DNA of 64,000 nucleotides from Spirosoma terrae (GCF_010435915.1 NZ_JAAFZH010000010.1:62001-126000); one strand, 5' to 3'; positions 9,070 through 17,178 are shown, numbered from the stretch's first letter. Made by a program: numbers and translations. Notes: generated by a model not told the origin, from the sequence alone.

Positions 9070-9228
9070 TTAAAGATTTTCTAAGTCGTTCTGTAGCTCC
9101 TGTACTTTGACTTCACAGTACTTCACATCTGGGCTATCAGTACACTGTTCGTCAGCTAATAGATTGGCTAGTCGTTCCCACTCATCAATCTGTGATAGAG
9201 TGAGTTTTATAATGGAGCTCTTGTTCAT
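9070..9228 (-). CDS. 52-aa hypothetical protein coupled to the LuxR-type gene
   Basis: A complete small frame from ATG at 9228 to TAA at 9070-9072. The ATG overlaps the TGA of the upstream LuxR-type gene by four bases, and the next gene begins about 11 bases later, so it fills the space exactly. The product is soluble, with IIKLTLSQIDEWERLANLL then a Cys-containing acidic helix. Helical throughout. Function unknown; the coupling argues that it is real. Confidence 0.55.
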   Translation of the reverse strand: MNKSSIIKLTLSQIDEWERLANLLADEQCTDSPDVKYCEVKVQELQNDLENL

Positions 9229-9677
9229 CGTAATTGCTCCATGTTATTCACAGCGAACTTAGGAATATCTTTCACGCTACCCAGCTTCAGTTTAGCCATA
9301 ATGTGGGTTTTGTGATTGGTTAATGTTCGCAGCGATATGTTCAGTAAGTCAGCAATGCTTTGATTCTGGTGCCCCTGACCAATCAGTCGTAGCACCTCCA
9401 GTTCACGCTCGGTAAGCGTTGAAATCACGTCCCAATCTCCCTGACTGACAACACGCATGGTTGCACGTCGGCTACGTCGCTCATCCTCTTCATAAATCTC
9501 TTTTCGGATCGCCCAAATGTCAAGGTTGGAAATGGGATCAAGTAGCGTTTCGACCACGTAAAGCCACGGTTTGGCTAGTTCAGGATCATTGGCCTGATGT
9601 CGTTGGTAGTTGTCCAACGCTGTTTTTAGGACGAGTAACGTACGCCCGTCAAATTGGTGCAGTTGTCTCATGACCAT
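9225..9677 (-). CDS. LuxR-type HTH transcriptional regulator
   Basis: 150 aa from the ATG at 9677 (another ATG at 9671; an upstream frame to 9815 exists but its extra residues are Arg/Cys-rich and unlike protein). Residues ~88-144 are a clear LuxR/FixJ-type HTH: LTERELEVLRLIGQGHQNQS, SIADLLNISLRTLTNHKTHI, MAKL. No receiver or PAS domain precedes it; the N-terminal ~85 residues are an unrecognised helical region. It heads the leftward operon reaching the end of the MuF gene, so the operon, including the possible immunity gene, is probably its target. Single-domain LuxR regulators occur in phages as late or moron-gene activators. Confidence 0.8.
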   Translation of the reverse strand: MVMRQLHQFDGRTLLVLKTALDNYQRHQANDPELAKPWLYVVETLLDPISNLDIWAIRKEIYEEDERRSRRATMRVVSQGDWDVISTLTERELEVLRLIGQGHQNQSIADLLNISLRTLTNHKTHIMAKLKLGSVKDIPKFAVNNMEQLR

Positions 9678-9833
9678 TGGCAGTTTGCGCCAAAGCCACG
9701 TAATACGTAGTTTTGTCCGGTGAACATAATGAACTGTGTTTACAGCCCCTTTGCCTGATCCTCCACGATTGCAGCATTGGGGCTTTTTTATCTGAGAAAT
9801 ATACTTTAAATACAAGTACTTTGTGGGTAAAAA

Positions 9834-10021
9834 TTAACTCAACTCATTAATCAATTCATTTCGGATCGCTTCAAGCTTTACCAATTCCTCATTGTTGAAC
9901 CGCTTATACTGAACCATATTAAGCTTATTAGAAAATAAGCTTACACTGATACCTAACCGTCTGGCAATTTCAGCCTGCTTTATAGCCGGATGCTAAGCCA
10001 ATCTAATTCAAGCATTATCAT
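9834..10021 (-). pseudogene. XRE/HTH-like gene with a one-base frameshift
   Basis: From ATG at 10021 (or 10015) the frame reads 11-13 codons, MLELDWLS..., and stops. Shifting by one base near 9989-9991 opens a frame of about 51 codons that begins HPAIKQAEIARRLGISVSLF and ends ...LEAIRNELINEL at 9834. The pattern is a helix-turn-helix (KQAEIARRLGIS) followed by a short helical tail, as in small Bacteroidota phage regulators. Without a frame change the HTH part has no ATG. So it is either a recent pseudogene, a sequencing error, or a case of programmed frameshifting; the first two are more likely. Confidence 0.55.
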
Positions 10022-10286
10022 TTGTCTCTTTATTAGTACTGCAAAGGCAGGCAAATAAAAATATACTTATTGATTAAATGGTAGAAACTATTCATTATTA
10101 AATATAAAGCGCAGCTCTGCTCACAACTATAAACCTCAATCCATATATTCGTATTAAAAATCTATTTAAAGGTCTAATATTCAGATATAATAGACACAGT
10201 ATTAAAAAAATGCAACAAGAGCTAAAATTTAATCTTTAGTTAAGATCCTGCCAAATAAAGTACAGAAAATTACCAAAAAAGACACA
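10022..10286. other. AT-rich intergenic region
   Basis: 265 bases between the broken HTH gene and the accessory pair, very AT-rich with several A and T runs and TATAATA-like words (for example near 10186). I see no coding frame, no strong hairpin and no complete Bacteroidota promoter. It marks the left edge of a low-GC cargo segment. Confidence 0.4.
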
Positions 10287-10880
10287 ATGGAAAGAGACCA
10301 GAAAATAGCAAACCTCCTGAATAGAATTCAATATCATTCAATTAATGTCCCCTTCGATTTATCTATTTATTTAAGAGAATTAGGCGAAGATACAAATGAA
10401 ATAGATGAAATATTAAAGCGTGTAATTGATGAAAATTTTATAATACCGGCTACGGCATATGGAAACAATTTTTATTATTTAACACATGCAGGAAAGCGAA
10501 TGGGTTTATCAAACAGTTATGTAAATGATCAATTAAAAAAAGATCAGGAAATAATTAAATTAAAGGATCGTGAGAGAATATTAGCTGAGCGTGAGAATGA
10601 AGACCGAAAGTGGAAAAACCTTAATAACTACATAACAATTATAAGTGCTTTAGGAACATTAGCTATAGGTGTGTGGAATACATCCCTAAATAACGACATG
10701 GATGATGTATTGCAAAATCTAGATACAGTTAAACTGAAGTTAGATTCTTTAACATATAATATAGAAATTTTAAAAAAGAACTCAAAATCATCTACCATGG
10801 ACTCTTCTAAAAAGAGTGAAATTAATAAAACTATGTCCACAATCAATAAAGAAAATAAGAAAAATTTGCCAGTGCATTAG
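10287..10880 (+). CDS. Winged-helix-like protein with one TM segment and flanking coiled coil
   Basis: 197 aa, AT-rich coding sequence. Residues 1-75 look like a winged helix (three helices, then FIIPATAYGNNFYYLTHAGK as a beta hairpin). Then comes a charged helix rich in Glu/Lys (80-112), one TM helix (~115-131), and a Ser/Lys/Asn-rich tail with a short coiled coil. The gene is tail-to-tail with the NACHT gene, overlapping by four bases. No family recognised. A membrane-tethered small protein beside a NACHT NTPase could be a partner, but the opposite orientation argues for independent control. Confidence 0.6.
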   Translation: MERDQKIANLLNRIQYHSINVPFDLSIYLRELGEDTNEIDEILKRVIDENFIIPATAYGNNFYYLTHAGKRMGLSNSYVNDQLKKDQEIIKLKDRERILAERENEDRKWKNLNNYITIISALGTLAIGVWNTSLNNDMDDVLQNLDTVKLKLDSLTYNIEILKKNSKSSTMDSSKKSEINKTMSTINKENKKNLPVH

Positions 10881-12775
10881 GTAAAATCATATAAATATTC
10901 AGTATCCCTCCCAGAAACGATTTGTCTTATTTCATTTAGTTTATCAATTATGGCATCATAATTATAAACAAAATCCGAATTCACCAATTGATTAAAATAC
11001 AAAAAATTATTTTTTGTATTTAATAAATTATCTTCTTTAAAATCATAGGAGTAAACTTTATCATGTTCCAAATATACATTTTCAAGTATAACGTTAGGCG
11101 GTTGATTATTTATAAAACTTAACATTTTTGGATATTGTTTCATAATTATCTTTAATAAACCAGTATTTTTCATTTGTTGGTTAATAAGTGAAACTAGCGT
11201 TAAGTCGTTAGGAAGAGAAAAAAAATATACTTTACATTCCTTATAATCTTCCAGTGAAATTAAATCTTCTTTAAGTAACACTTTAAATACTTTATTCTCA
11301 TCACCATTAAATTCCGAATCAATAACAACTACTTTATTTGTTTTATAAAACAACTTACCTATTCTATCTTTTCTCATCTCCAGCGGAATATCACTAAGTA
11401 TATTAATATACTTATTGGCAAAGACTTCAAATTCTAAACAGAACCAATATAAAAAAGTACATTCAAATACTTTAGGCTCTAACTCATAAAACAAATCAAT
11501 TAAATTGTTAAATTGTTCTCGCCTAGGATGATGATAAATCTTATTCAGCAGAGGTTCTTGGTCATTATTAGCATCCAAATATAAAAATTTTGCAGCAAAA
11601 TAATCCTGCAATGACTTATGTGACCATTTAATATCTGTGCCTTCTCTTTTAAATAAGGGTACAGTTTCTAAAAGATCGTCTATAAAATCTTTAGGTTTAA
11701 AACTAAGGTTGGGAATTTTGGCTAATATAATATTTAACAATTTATGCAGGTAATCTATTGAGTATTCGACCTTATTCTCTTTTGCTGACAAAAAAGCTAA
11801 ATATCGCAGTACTTTCTCGAAATCATCTGAATGAAGCTGAGAATATTTTTCACGTCTATAGTAACCCTCTTTTGTAAGGTCGTGAGCTTCGAATACCGCA
11901 TCATATATCTGTCGGTAAAACAATGTTTTTTTCAGTGGAATATCTTTTTTGTAATCAAAAGACTTAAACAATAAAGAAACTAATAGAGGGTTTCTCAAAT
12001 ATTCACTGATTGTATGGTCATTATCATCCAATATCTTACTAATAAGCATTGCAGCTATTGGACGATAACTATAAGCATCATATCGATGTAACAATGCAAA
12101 TGCTTCTTCATTCTTAAGCGGATTAATCCTTGCTTTTAAAAATGTCCCATAGGATTGGAGGGAAGGTTCTGATCTAGAAGCAATGATAAGAAAGTTACCA
12201 GCACAAATATCAATAAATTCATGAAGATTTTTAGTTGTAAAATTTCGATTACTATTGGGTATTTCATCGTACCCATCAAATATAATTAATGATCCACCAC
12301 TTTTCAGAATATTAATTATTGTAGTAGCTTCTAAGCCATTTTCCTCATTTTGATTTACTTGCCTTTGAATCTCCTGTATAATTGTATTGTCTTTATTAAT
12401 ATGACGTAATTCCACTAAATAAGCCATATCAATTGCTTTCTCTACAAATAAATTAAATATTTTTTTCACAACTGTTGATTTACCCATACCTGCGGTATCT
12501 TCAATTATTATCCGTTGGTGGTTAAGTAGCAGATTATGAAAACCATTTGAATTATCAATTTTATATTTATTCCCCCCTTGAATCAAAGTTAATGGTTCAT
12601 AAAGCTTATCAAAATCTATTTGCATATTAGGAAAAGCTAACGTATCAATTGTTGAGAATTTCCGGTATCTCGTTTTTAAATAATTTTTAAAGGAAATATA
12701 GATAGGTGAATCAATCTTAACCGAAGGAAACCTTTTCTTCAATAAAGCATCAAAAATCGCATCAGGATTATTCAT
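10877..12775 (-). CDS. NACHT-domain STAND NTPase, candidate anti-phage protein
   Basis: 632 aa from ATG at 12775 (a GTG at 12811 would add 12 residues). The NACHT NTPase is clear: Walker A IIEDTAGMGKST (G96-T101), Walker B SLIIFDGYDEIP (~163-173), the sensor-like LIIASRSEP, and the C-terminal winged-helix motif HKSLQDYFAAKFL, typical of bacterial NACHT proteins. About 50 residues precede the NTPase and ~230 follow; the latter lack TPR or LRR repeats and would be the sensing region. Bacterial NACHT proteins are established phage-defence STAND proteins that oligomerise after sensing a phage product; no separate effector domain is recognisable here. Low GC compared with phage core genes points to transfer. 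Confidence 0.85.
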   Translation of the reverse strand: MNNPDAIFDALLKKRFPSVKIDSPIYISFKNYLKTRYRKFSTIDTLAFPNMQIDFDKLYEPLTLIQGGNKYKIDNSNGFHNLLLNHQRIIIEDTAGMGKSTVVKKIFNLFVEKAIDMAYLVELRHINKDNTIIQEIQRQVNQNEENGLEATTIINILKSGGSLIIFDGYDEIPNSNRNFTTKNLHEFIDICAGNFLIIASRSEPSLQSYGTFLKARINPLKNEEAFALLHRYDAYSYRPIAAMLISKILDDNDHTISEYLRNPLLVSLLFKSFDYKKDIPLKKTLFYRQIYDAVFEAHDLTKEGYYRREKYSQLHSDDFEKVLRYLAFLSAKENKVEYSIDYLHKLLNIILAKIPNLSFKPKDFIDDLLETVPLFKREGTDIKWSHKSLQDYFAAKFLYLDANNDQEPLLNKIYHHPRREQFNNLIDLFYELEPKVFECTFLYWFCLEFEVFANKYINILSDIPLEMRKDRIGKLFYKTNKVVVIDSEFNGDENKVFKVLLKEDLISLEDYKECKVYFFSLPNDLTLVSLINQQMKNTGLLKIIMKQYPKMLSFINNQPPNVILENVYLEHDKVYSYDFKEDNLLNTKNNFLYFNQLVNSDFVYNYDAIIDKLNEIRQIVSGRDTEYLYDFT

Positions 12776-12996
12776 CTTAAAAAGTTTTTTGTTAAATTGA
12801 TTGCTGGGCACTCTTGGTGAGTTAGCAAGTGTTTTCCTCCAATAAAATCAATCCTTGTTAATTCTGCTTAACTACTAATTAACGAATTTATTAAGGATAT
12901 AAAAGCTCATTCCAATGGTCGTATACCGCTAAGATAAGTTATGCTGAATCATACCCCATTCCTTAATCTGCGTCTGGGCAGCTAAATATACTGAAC

Positions 12997-13368
12997 TTAG
13001 TTCGATGATTTACGATACCCGAATGAATACTTAATAAAACCCAGATCGATGGCTCGCTTGTCGAGTGATTTGAAGACGTAGGCAAAGCCGAAACGCTCAT
13101 CTTTTAGGGGGGATGGCTTACCCGTTTTCTGATACGCCCGTACGGTATCCCGGATTACAGTGAGCAATTCAGCATTCTCAATGCAGTTAATCAGCCGGAC
13201 AAACTCATCGGGTTGAATAGTGGCCATATTCGGTTTCTCCAGCTTCGGCCCCGCTACCGCAATCAGCGTATCCATGATGCCGGTTCGAAACTCGATGTCC
13301 GTAATGGCTCCATTGGTAAAATCGTTGATGAGGCCGTCTATCTCATCAGTAAACTCTTCGATAGTCAT
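12997..13368 (-). CDS. Hypothetical phage early protein
   Basis: 123 aa, soluble and mostly helical, with an acidic first half (MTIEEFTDEIDGLINDF) and a basic, aromatic C-terminus. No family recognised. It is the last gene of the long leftward early operon, starting four bases after the stop of the NUMOD1-like gene. Confidence 0.55.
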   Translation of the reverse strand: MTIEEFTDEIDGLINDFTNGAITDIEFRTGIMDTLIAVAGPKLEKPNMATIQPDEFVRLINCIENAELLTVIRDTVRAYQKTGKPSPLKDERFGFAYVFKSLDKRAIDLGFIKYSFGYRKSSN

Positions 13369-13371
13369 GGC

Positions 13372-13908
13372 TTACCGGCGAAATGAGGTGTCGATTGGGA
13401 GACATTCGCCGGTGTATTCCCAGGCGTCGATTTTATACGCTTCAATCTCTTCGGCCGTCGCTAGTCGAAAACTACGGCCTCTAGCGAATTTGGCCCTACC
13501 TTGCAAATGCTCAGTGATGTGCGATTTGTCCATATAGTACTTATGGGCCGCTTCTTCACGGGATTCGAACATTTTTCCGTCGTTGAGGCAGATGATATAC
13601 TCCTTGCGTTTGCGGGATTTGGTAACAGTCACCTCGACCTTGACTGGTTTGGGCACATCTACTGGCTGACCATCAACAGTGTAGGCCTGGGGGATTCGAA
13701 GCGTACGACCTAGGGCAGCATGCTTTTCAAGGGTTGCCACCAATCGGTGGGCAGGAATGTAGAACGTGGTATTGTTGATCAGATCACCCCCATAAGCCTG
13801 ACAGGGAATCAGCCCCGAAACGTCGGTTGGAGGCAGGTGTTTTTGGCCCTGCGGGGTAAAGCCTTTTCCGTTGAATTTCGTAGTTGTTTTGAATATTTCG
13901 CGTGACAT
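13372..13908 (-). CDS. Protein with NUMOD1-like DNA-binding module
   Basis: 178 aa. The C-terminal part (about residues 104-155) reads ICLNDGKMFESREEAAHKYY, then MDKSHITEHLQGR and a closing strand. This is the NUMOD1 pattern (short beta hairpin followed by helix-turn-helix) found at the C-termini of HNH and GIY-YIG homing endonucleases. No nuclease domain is visible; residues 1-100 are an unrecognised region with HLPPTDVSG and a Pro/Val-rich linker. A free-standing NUMOD protein would be a DNA-binding phage protein. Located downstream of the replication genes in the same operon. Confidence 0.6.
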   Translation of the reverse strand: MSREIFKTTTKFNGKGFTPQGQKHLPPTDVSGLIPCQAYGGDLINNTTFYIPAHRLVATLEKHAALGRTLRIPQAYTVDGQPVDVPKPVKVEVTVTKSRKRKEYIICLNDGKMFESREEAAHKYYMDKSHITEHLQGRAKFARGRSFRLATAEEIEAYKIDAWEYTGECLPIDTSFRR

Positions 13909-14007
13909 AAAACTTGATTTTAAAGGTGATTATGAACGATTTGGCATGAGCGCTCCCAAAGCAGGCAAGCCCGCTGACTGGAAGAATTAAGAAGTGGATT
14001 TGTAAGC

Positions 14008-14886
14008 TTAGGACCGACGGCGGGATTTGGCCGTAGGCGGAAATTCGATTACATTGAACATTTCATAAAACCGGTCTTCAATACGAGGTCCGTAGATTTT
14101 GCCGATTTCGTCCAGGGTATGATTGGAGGTAATATGGGTACGGAAATAGTTGCCGTACCGATGGCGATTATCAAGAATCTGAGCCATGACGTTTTGCCGT
14201 TTGGTGTAATGAACACCCTCATCCTCCTGTCCCAGATCATCATAAAAACGGCCTAACACCTCATGGCCAAAGGTTTTATCGGGATTGTCGGCCACGGTGT
14301 CCTGCGAATAATAGTCGATCACCTTTTGCCCCCCTTTCTTCTCGTCCGAGAATTCACCGACGATGACCTGACAGGTATGGGGCGTGTAACTGGCCAGTGG
14401 GTTGGTATCGCATAGCTCCATTAACTGCGTTTTACCCACACCCGTTGGCCCTGCCAGAAAAATACCTTTTCGAAACGAATAGCCGGGTTTCACCTCTTCA
14501 AAGCGCTCGTCTTTGGTAAAATACAGGGCGAGGATTTTTAAGACATTTTCATTGTCCTTATCCACGTCGAACCCCTTCCAGCCCAAATCTTTGGCCCGGG
14601 CCTGCCCCCGTTTGGTGATCCACTCCCGAAACTCTTTGGCCGTTAAGGTTGGGAATGTGCGGATGCCTTTGGCCTGTTTACTGTAAGCCAGCGAATAAAG
14701 CGCCTGTCCCTTTTCGCGCCGGGCCTTGAATACCAGCTTCTCCAGCTCCTCCTGAGTTAATTCGGGATATTGGGGCGGCTCAGAGGTCCACATCGCAAGT
14801 GCTGCCTTCTCCTCGGTAGTCAGGTTGACCGAGGGACGTAGGTCTAAGAGTGCCTTGTGTTCGTTTTCCAGAATGGTTGTTGCCAT
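14008..14886 (-). CDS. DnaC/IstB-like AAA+ ATPase, putative helicase loader
   Basis: 292 aa from ATG at 14886; longer readings would run deep into the upstream gene and begin with a Cys/Thr-rich stretch unlike protein. AAA+ domain with Walker A GPTGVGKT (146-153), a Walker-B-like RFYDDLG, the sensor ITSNHTLDEI and an Arg-finger region YGPRIEDRFYEMF, as in DnaC and IstB proteins. The N-terminal ~130 residues are helical and likely bind helicase or DNA. It follows the initiator gene, which it overlaps by 107 bases, an initiator-loader pairing as in lambda O-P. It should load the replicative helicase at the phage origin. Confidence 0.82.
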   Translation of the reverse strand: MATTILENEHKALLDLRPSVNLTTEEKAALAMWTSEPPQYPELTQEELEKLVFKARREKGQALYSLAYSKQAKGIRTFPTLTAKEFREWITKRGQARAKDLGWKGFDVDKDNENVLKILALYFTKDERFEEVKPGYSFRKGIFLAGPTGVGKTQLMELCDTNPLASYTPHTCQVIVGEFSDEKKGGQKVIDYYSQDTVADNPDKTFGHEVLGRFYDDLGQEDEGVHYTKRQNVMAQILDNRHRYGNYFRTHITSNHTLDEIGKIYGPRIEDRFYEMFNVIEFPPTAKSRRRS

Positions 14887-15790
14887 GGTTTTTTCGTTGA
14901 TTTCGAGCCTGATTCTCTTTTTGTTGAGCAATTTCACCCCGTATCCAGTTGTTGCAGTGATACAGCAAATCGCGGTGTCGGCGGTCCCGGAGGTTGTAGG
15001 AGGCCCATTGGAGATGAACAAACTGGGCAATCCAACGTAGGGTTTCTTCATCGGTCAGATCGTTCTGGCTCCGGACGTACTTAAAAATCCGGTGATCGTT
15101 TTGCAGCTTCAGCGTAAACTCTTCCAGCTCGGCGGTATCGGCATCGGGCAAATCGTCAGGGGAAGGGGGCGGCCGGAACTCGGGACGGTCCGCCGCGCGG
15201 TTGGGGTCATTTTTTTCAGCGTTGACAGACTTCTGAATTTCACCAATCGTCAAAACGTCGTTTCCCTCCTTATTTTTTTTTATAGTTTGGGTTTCATTGT
15301 TTCCGGTTTGGTATTCTATATTATTATAGGACTTATCCGAAAACATCTCCGTTTTTTGGGTATGTTCCTGGAGATGTTGTTGGAGAAGTGGCCGATTAAC
15401 CTCTCCGTTTTTTGGAGAAGTAGTTGAGTTAACATCTCCGCTAACATCTCCGTTTTTCGGGTATGTTAACGGAGATGTTGGAGGGAAAAGTCTTTCTTCT
15501 GATGCCAGAAAATACGCTCGACCCGCCCGGCTCCCCTGCCCAAAACTCTTGACCTTTATTAGTCCCCTACTCTCCAACTGTTCCCGTGCTGGCTGCACCG
15601 TTTTTACGTTCACACATAGCAAACCGGCGATCGCCCCATCAGTCCATTGACAGGATTCCGGCCAATCGCTCTTATGGCCTTTCTCGCTAAATTCATTGAG
15701 CAAACACGTATACATGTGGGTCGCTCCAGGGGGAAAACCCTGTTGCCTGTGCAACTGCCAGAACCGATTCAACAGGGCTATGTAATTCAT
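14780..15790 (-). CDS. Phage replication initiator with N-terminal winged helix
   Basis: 336 aa. Residues ~40-85 form a winged HTH (WTDGAIAGLLCVNVKTVQ, AREQLESRGLIKVKSF) of the kind seen in phage O-like initiators. The middle (about 100-150) is low-complexity, rich in Ser/Thr/Pro/Asn and twice contains SPKNG(D/E)V, because the DNA there consists of iteron-like repeats. A C-terminal helical region (~215-285) is followed by a basic Gln/Asn/Arg tail. Architecture matches lambda O: DNA-binding head, origin repeats inside the gene, C-terminus contacting the loader. The loader gene starts inside its 3' end. Confidence 0.75.
   Translation of the reverse strand: MNYIALLNRFWQLHRQQGFPPGATHMYTCLLNEFSEKGHKSDWPESCQWTDGAIAGLLCVNVKTVQPAREQLESRGLIKVKSFGQGSRAGRAYFLASEERLFPPTSPLTYPKNGDVSGDVNSTTSPKNGEVNRPLLQQHLQEHTQKTEMFSDKSYNNIEYQTGNNETQTIKKNKEGNDVLTIGEIQKSVNAEKNDPNRAADRPEFRPPPSPDDLPDADTAELEEFTLKLQNDHRIFKYVRSQNDLTDEETLRWIAQFVHLQWASYNLRDRRHRDLLYHCNNWIRGEIAQQKENQARNQRKNHGNNHSGKRTQGTLRPTSLGQPDYRGEGSTCDVDL
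15342..15479. repeat. Iteron-like repeats inside the initiator gene, candidate phage origin
   Basis: The decamer AACATCTCCG occurs at 15342-15351, 15431-15440 and 15443-15452, with a variant AACCTCTCCG at 15398-15407. Its complement occurs at 15470-15479 (CGGAGATGTT) and, as GGAGATGTT, at 15370-15378. Two 25-base blocks, 15342-15366 and 15443-15467, are identical but for one base. An AT-rich stretch with a T run lies next to it at about 15265-15335, suitable for unwinding. Repeats within an initiator gene beside an AT-rich region are the arrangement of lambdoid origins. Confidence 0.7.
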
Positions 15791-15878
15791 ACGAATAGTC
15801 TATTATAAGCAGGGTAATACGGTTGGTTGAAGTATTACCCTGCCCTATTTACTCACTAACGACCATCTATATACGCAA

Positions 15879-16604
15879 CTATTTTTCAATGATCACAAAT
15901 GGCTCAAAGATGGGTCGTTGCTCGTCAAACTTTGCCTTCACCGCATCGTCGTAAAACTCCTCAAATGTTTCCGAAACCAGATAGAGTAAAACAGATCCGT
16001 TGTTGGGTTCAATCTCAATGCTGAGGTCAATTACAGCTGGCTCGTAGCCGTCAAAAAAGGGAACAAACAACTGAAACTGATAGCCAGACAATTTCGACTG
16101 AGCTTTGGTGTACTGGTGATTCTCGATTGAGCCTAGCCGATCATTGGCGGATTTGTGATCCGATTCCGTTTTGACCTCGAAATTCATCAGGCCATGAACC
16201 AGGCTTTTATGCTCTTCCCGGCTTTTGAAATAGTGCGGTTTGTATTTGATGAGCTGAAGCAATTCCGTGTTCCGATAACCCCGCCCGTTAATGCTGAGCG
16301 ATTCCAGGAACGGATTCTTTTTGAGTTTCCCTCCTACGGTAATTGTATCCCGCTCCTGCTCACCAGCAATCAGGGTAATCGACAAATCACTTTTGTTAAA
16401 ATAAACGTGACAGTCACTAACGTCAAATCGATCCAGCATTTTCACGGATTCAGTATAACGCTTACTGACAAATTCAGCGGGAGCGCCGAAATTCCCAACC
16501 AGGCTAATAGCAGGTTCTAGATGAATCTTGGCAGCCTCGCCGTGCCGAATCACCAACTCATTCTCATCGAGTGATTCAATTTTAAGATGCAATGTATCGG
16601 TCAT
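15879..16604 (-). CDS. Hypothetical phage early protein
   Basis: 241 aa, soluble, mixed alpha/beta. The central part has LLQLIKYKPHYFKSREEH and SGYQFQLFVPFFDGYEP, and the final third contains alternating beta strands ending VIIEK. The general plan (short N-terminal domain, helical middle, beta C-terminal domain) faintly resembles the YfdQ/DUF2303 phage proteins, but I cannot support that assignment. It lies in the leftward early operon, upstream of the replication genes and separated from them by 88 bases. Confidence 0.55.
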   Translation of the reverse strand: MTDTLHLKIESLDENELVIRHGEAAKIHLEPAISLVGNFGAPAEFVSKRYTESVKMLDRFDVSDCHVYFNKSDLSITLIAGEQERDTITVGGKLKKNPFLESLSINGRGYRNTELLQLIKYKPHYFKSREEHKSLVHGLMNFEVKTESDHKSANDRLGSIENHQYTKAQSKLSGYQFQLFVPFFDGYEPAVIDLSIEIEPNNGSVLLYLVSETFEEFYDDAVKAKFDEQRPIFEPFVIIEK

Positions 16605-16653
16605 AGTATTGATAAACAGCTAAAAATGAACGAATTGAAATTGAGTATTAGGA

Positions 16654-17028
16654 TTAATCGGCCGATTCCAGCCGCTTTCGATTGAAAGGAATTCGATGCT
16701 GACGACGCTCGTCAATCGTCAGAGCGCGAGCGTGAACAAGCTGAGAGGTTTCATCGTAGAATTCGAGCGTAGCCTCCTCTTCATTGACGTACTCGTAGAC
16801 ATTTACGACCTTGTTTTCAACACCGGTTCTGAGAATAGAGAGGTTTTTGACTTTCTCCTTTTTGATGGGCTCCGTAGCCCCTTTGTGAATGCCTTTAGCC
16901 CGTTCAAACTCCTCGGCCGCCACTTGCAACTCAATGTCGATGTCAGCATTTCGTTTCTGGAGTTCCGCTCGTTGCTCATCCGTTATTTTGACGGGGAGCT
17001 CCCGTTTTTCAAAAAAGAATTGATCCAT
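16654..17028 (-). CDS. Hypothetical phage early protein
   Basis: 124 aa, highly charged. Residues 15-60 form a Glu/Lys/Arg-rich helix of coiled-coil type (ITDEQRAELQKRNADI), followed by a beta-rich middle and a basic tail (RRQHRIPFNRKRLE). No family recognised. Fits a small DNA-associated or scaffold-like early protein; no function is proposed. Confidence 0.5.
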   Translation of the reverse strand: MDQFFFEKRELPVKITDEQRAELQKRNADIDIELQVAAEEFERAKGIHKGATEPIKKEKVKNLSILRTGVENKVVNVYEYVNEEEATLEFYDETSQLVHARALTIDERRQHRIPFNRKRLESAD

Positions 17029-17058
17029 AGATCTATGATTGGTTAAAGTGATACGTAG

Positions 17059-17178
17059 CTACACCCGCTTGTCTTTCTGAGCCTTTAATCGGGCTTTCCA
17101 GTCTTTAGCTTCCTGCTTACGATTGGCTTCGTACTGCTTGTTTGCCTGTAATTCGGCTTTACGCGCTGGCTTTAGCAT
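17059..17178 (-). CDS. 39-aa basic helical protein
   Basis: Small frame from ATG at 17178 to TAG at 17059-17061, overlapping the 3' end of the upstream gene by 20 bases. The product is almost entirely one Lys/Arg/Gln/Ala-rich helix (KAELQANKQYEANRKQEAKD). No family recognised. It fills what is otherwise a 130-base gap in a tightly packed operon, which supports it; size and composition keep confidence moderate. Confidence 0.4.
   Translation of the reverse strand: MLKPARKAELQANKQYEANRKQEAKDWKARLKAQKDKRV

Noticed and set aside
10022-10286. Promoter for the winged-helix membrane protein
   Set aside because: Several TATA-like words exist in this AT-rich DNA, but no pair with the -33/-7 spacing was convincing.
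15092-15427. Plus-strand frame of 111 codons opposite the initiator gene
   Set aside because: Shadow of the initiator gene; the product is Phe/Leu/Val-rich only because it is antisense to Lys/Asn/Glu codons and origin repeats.
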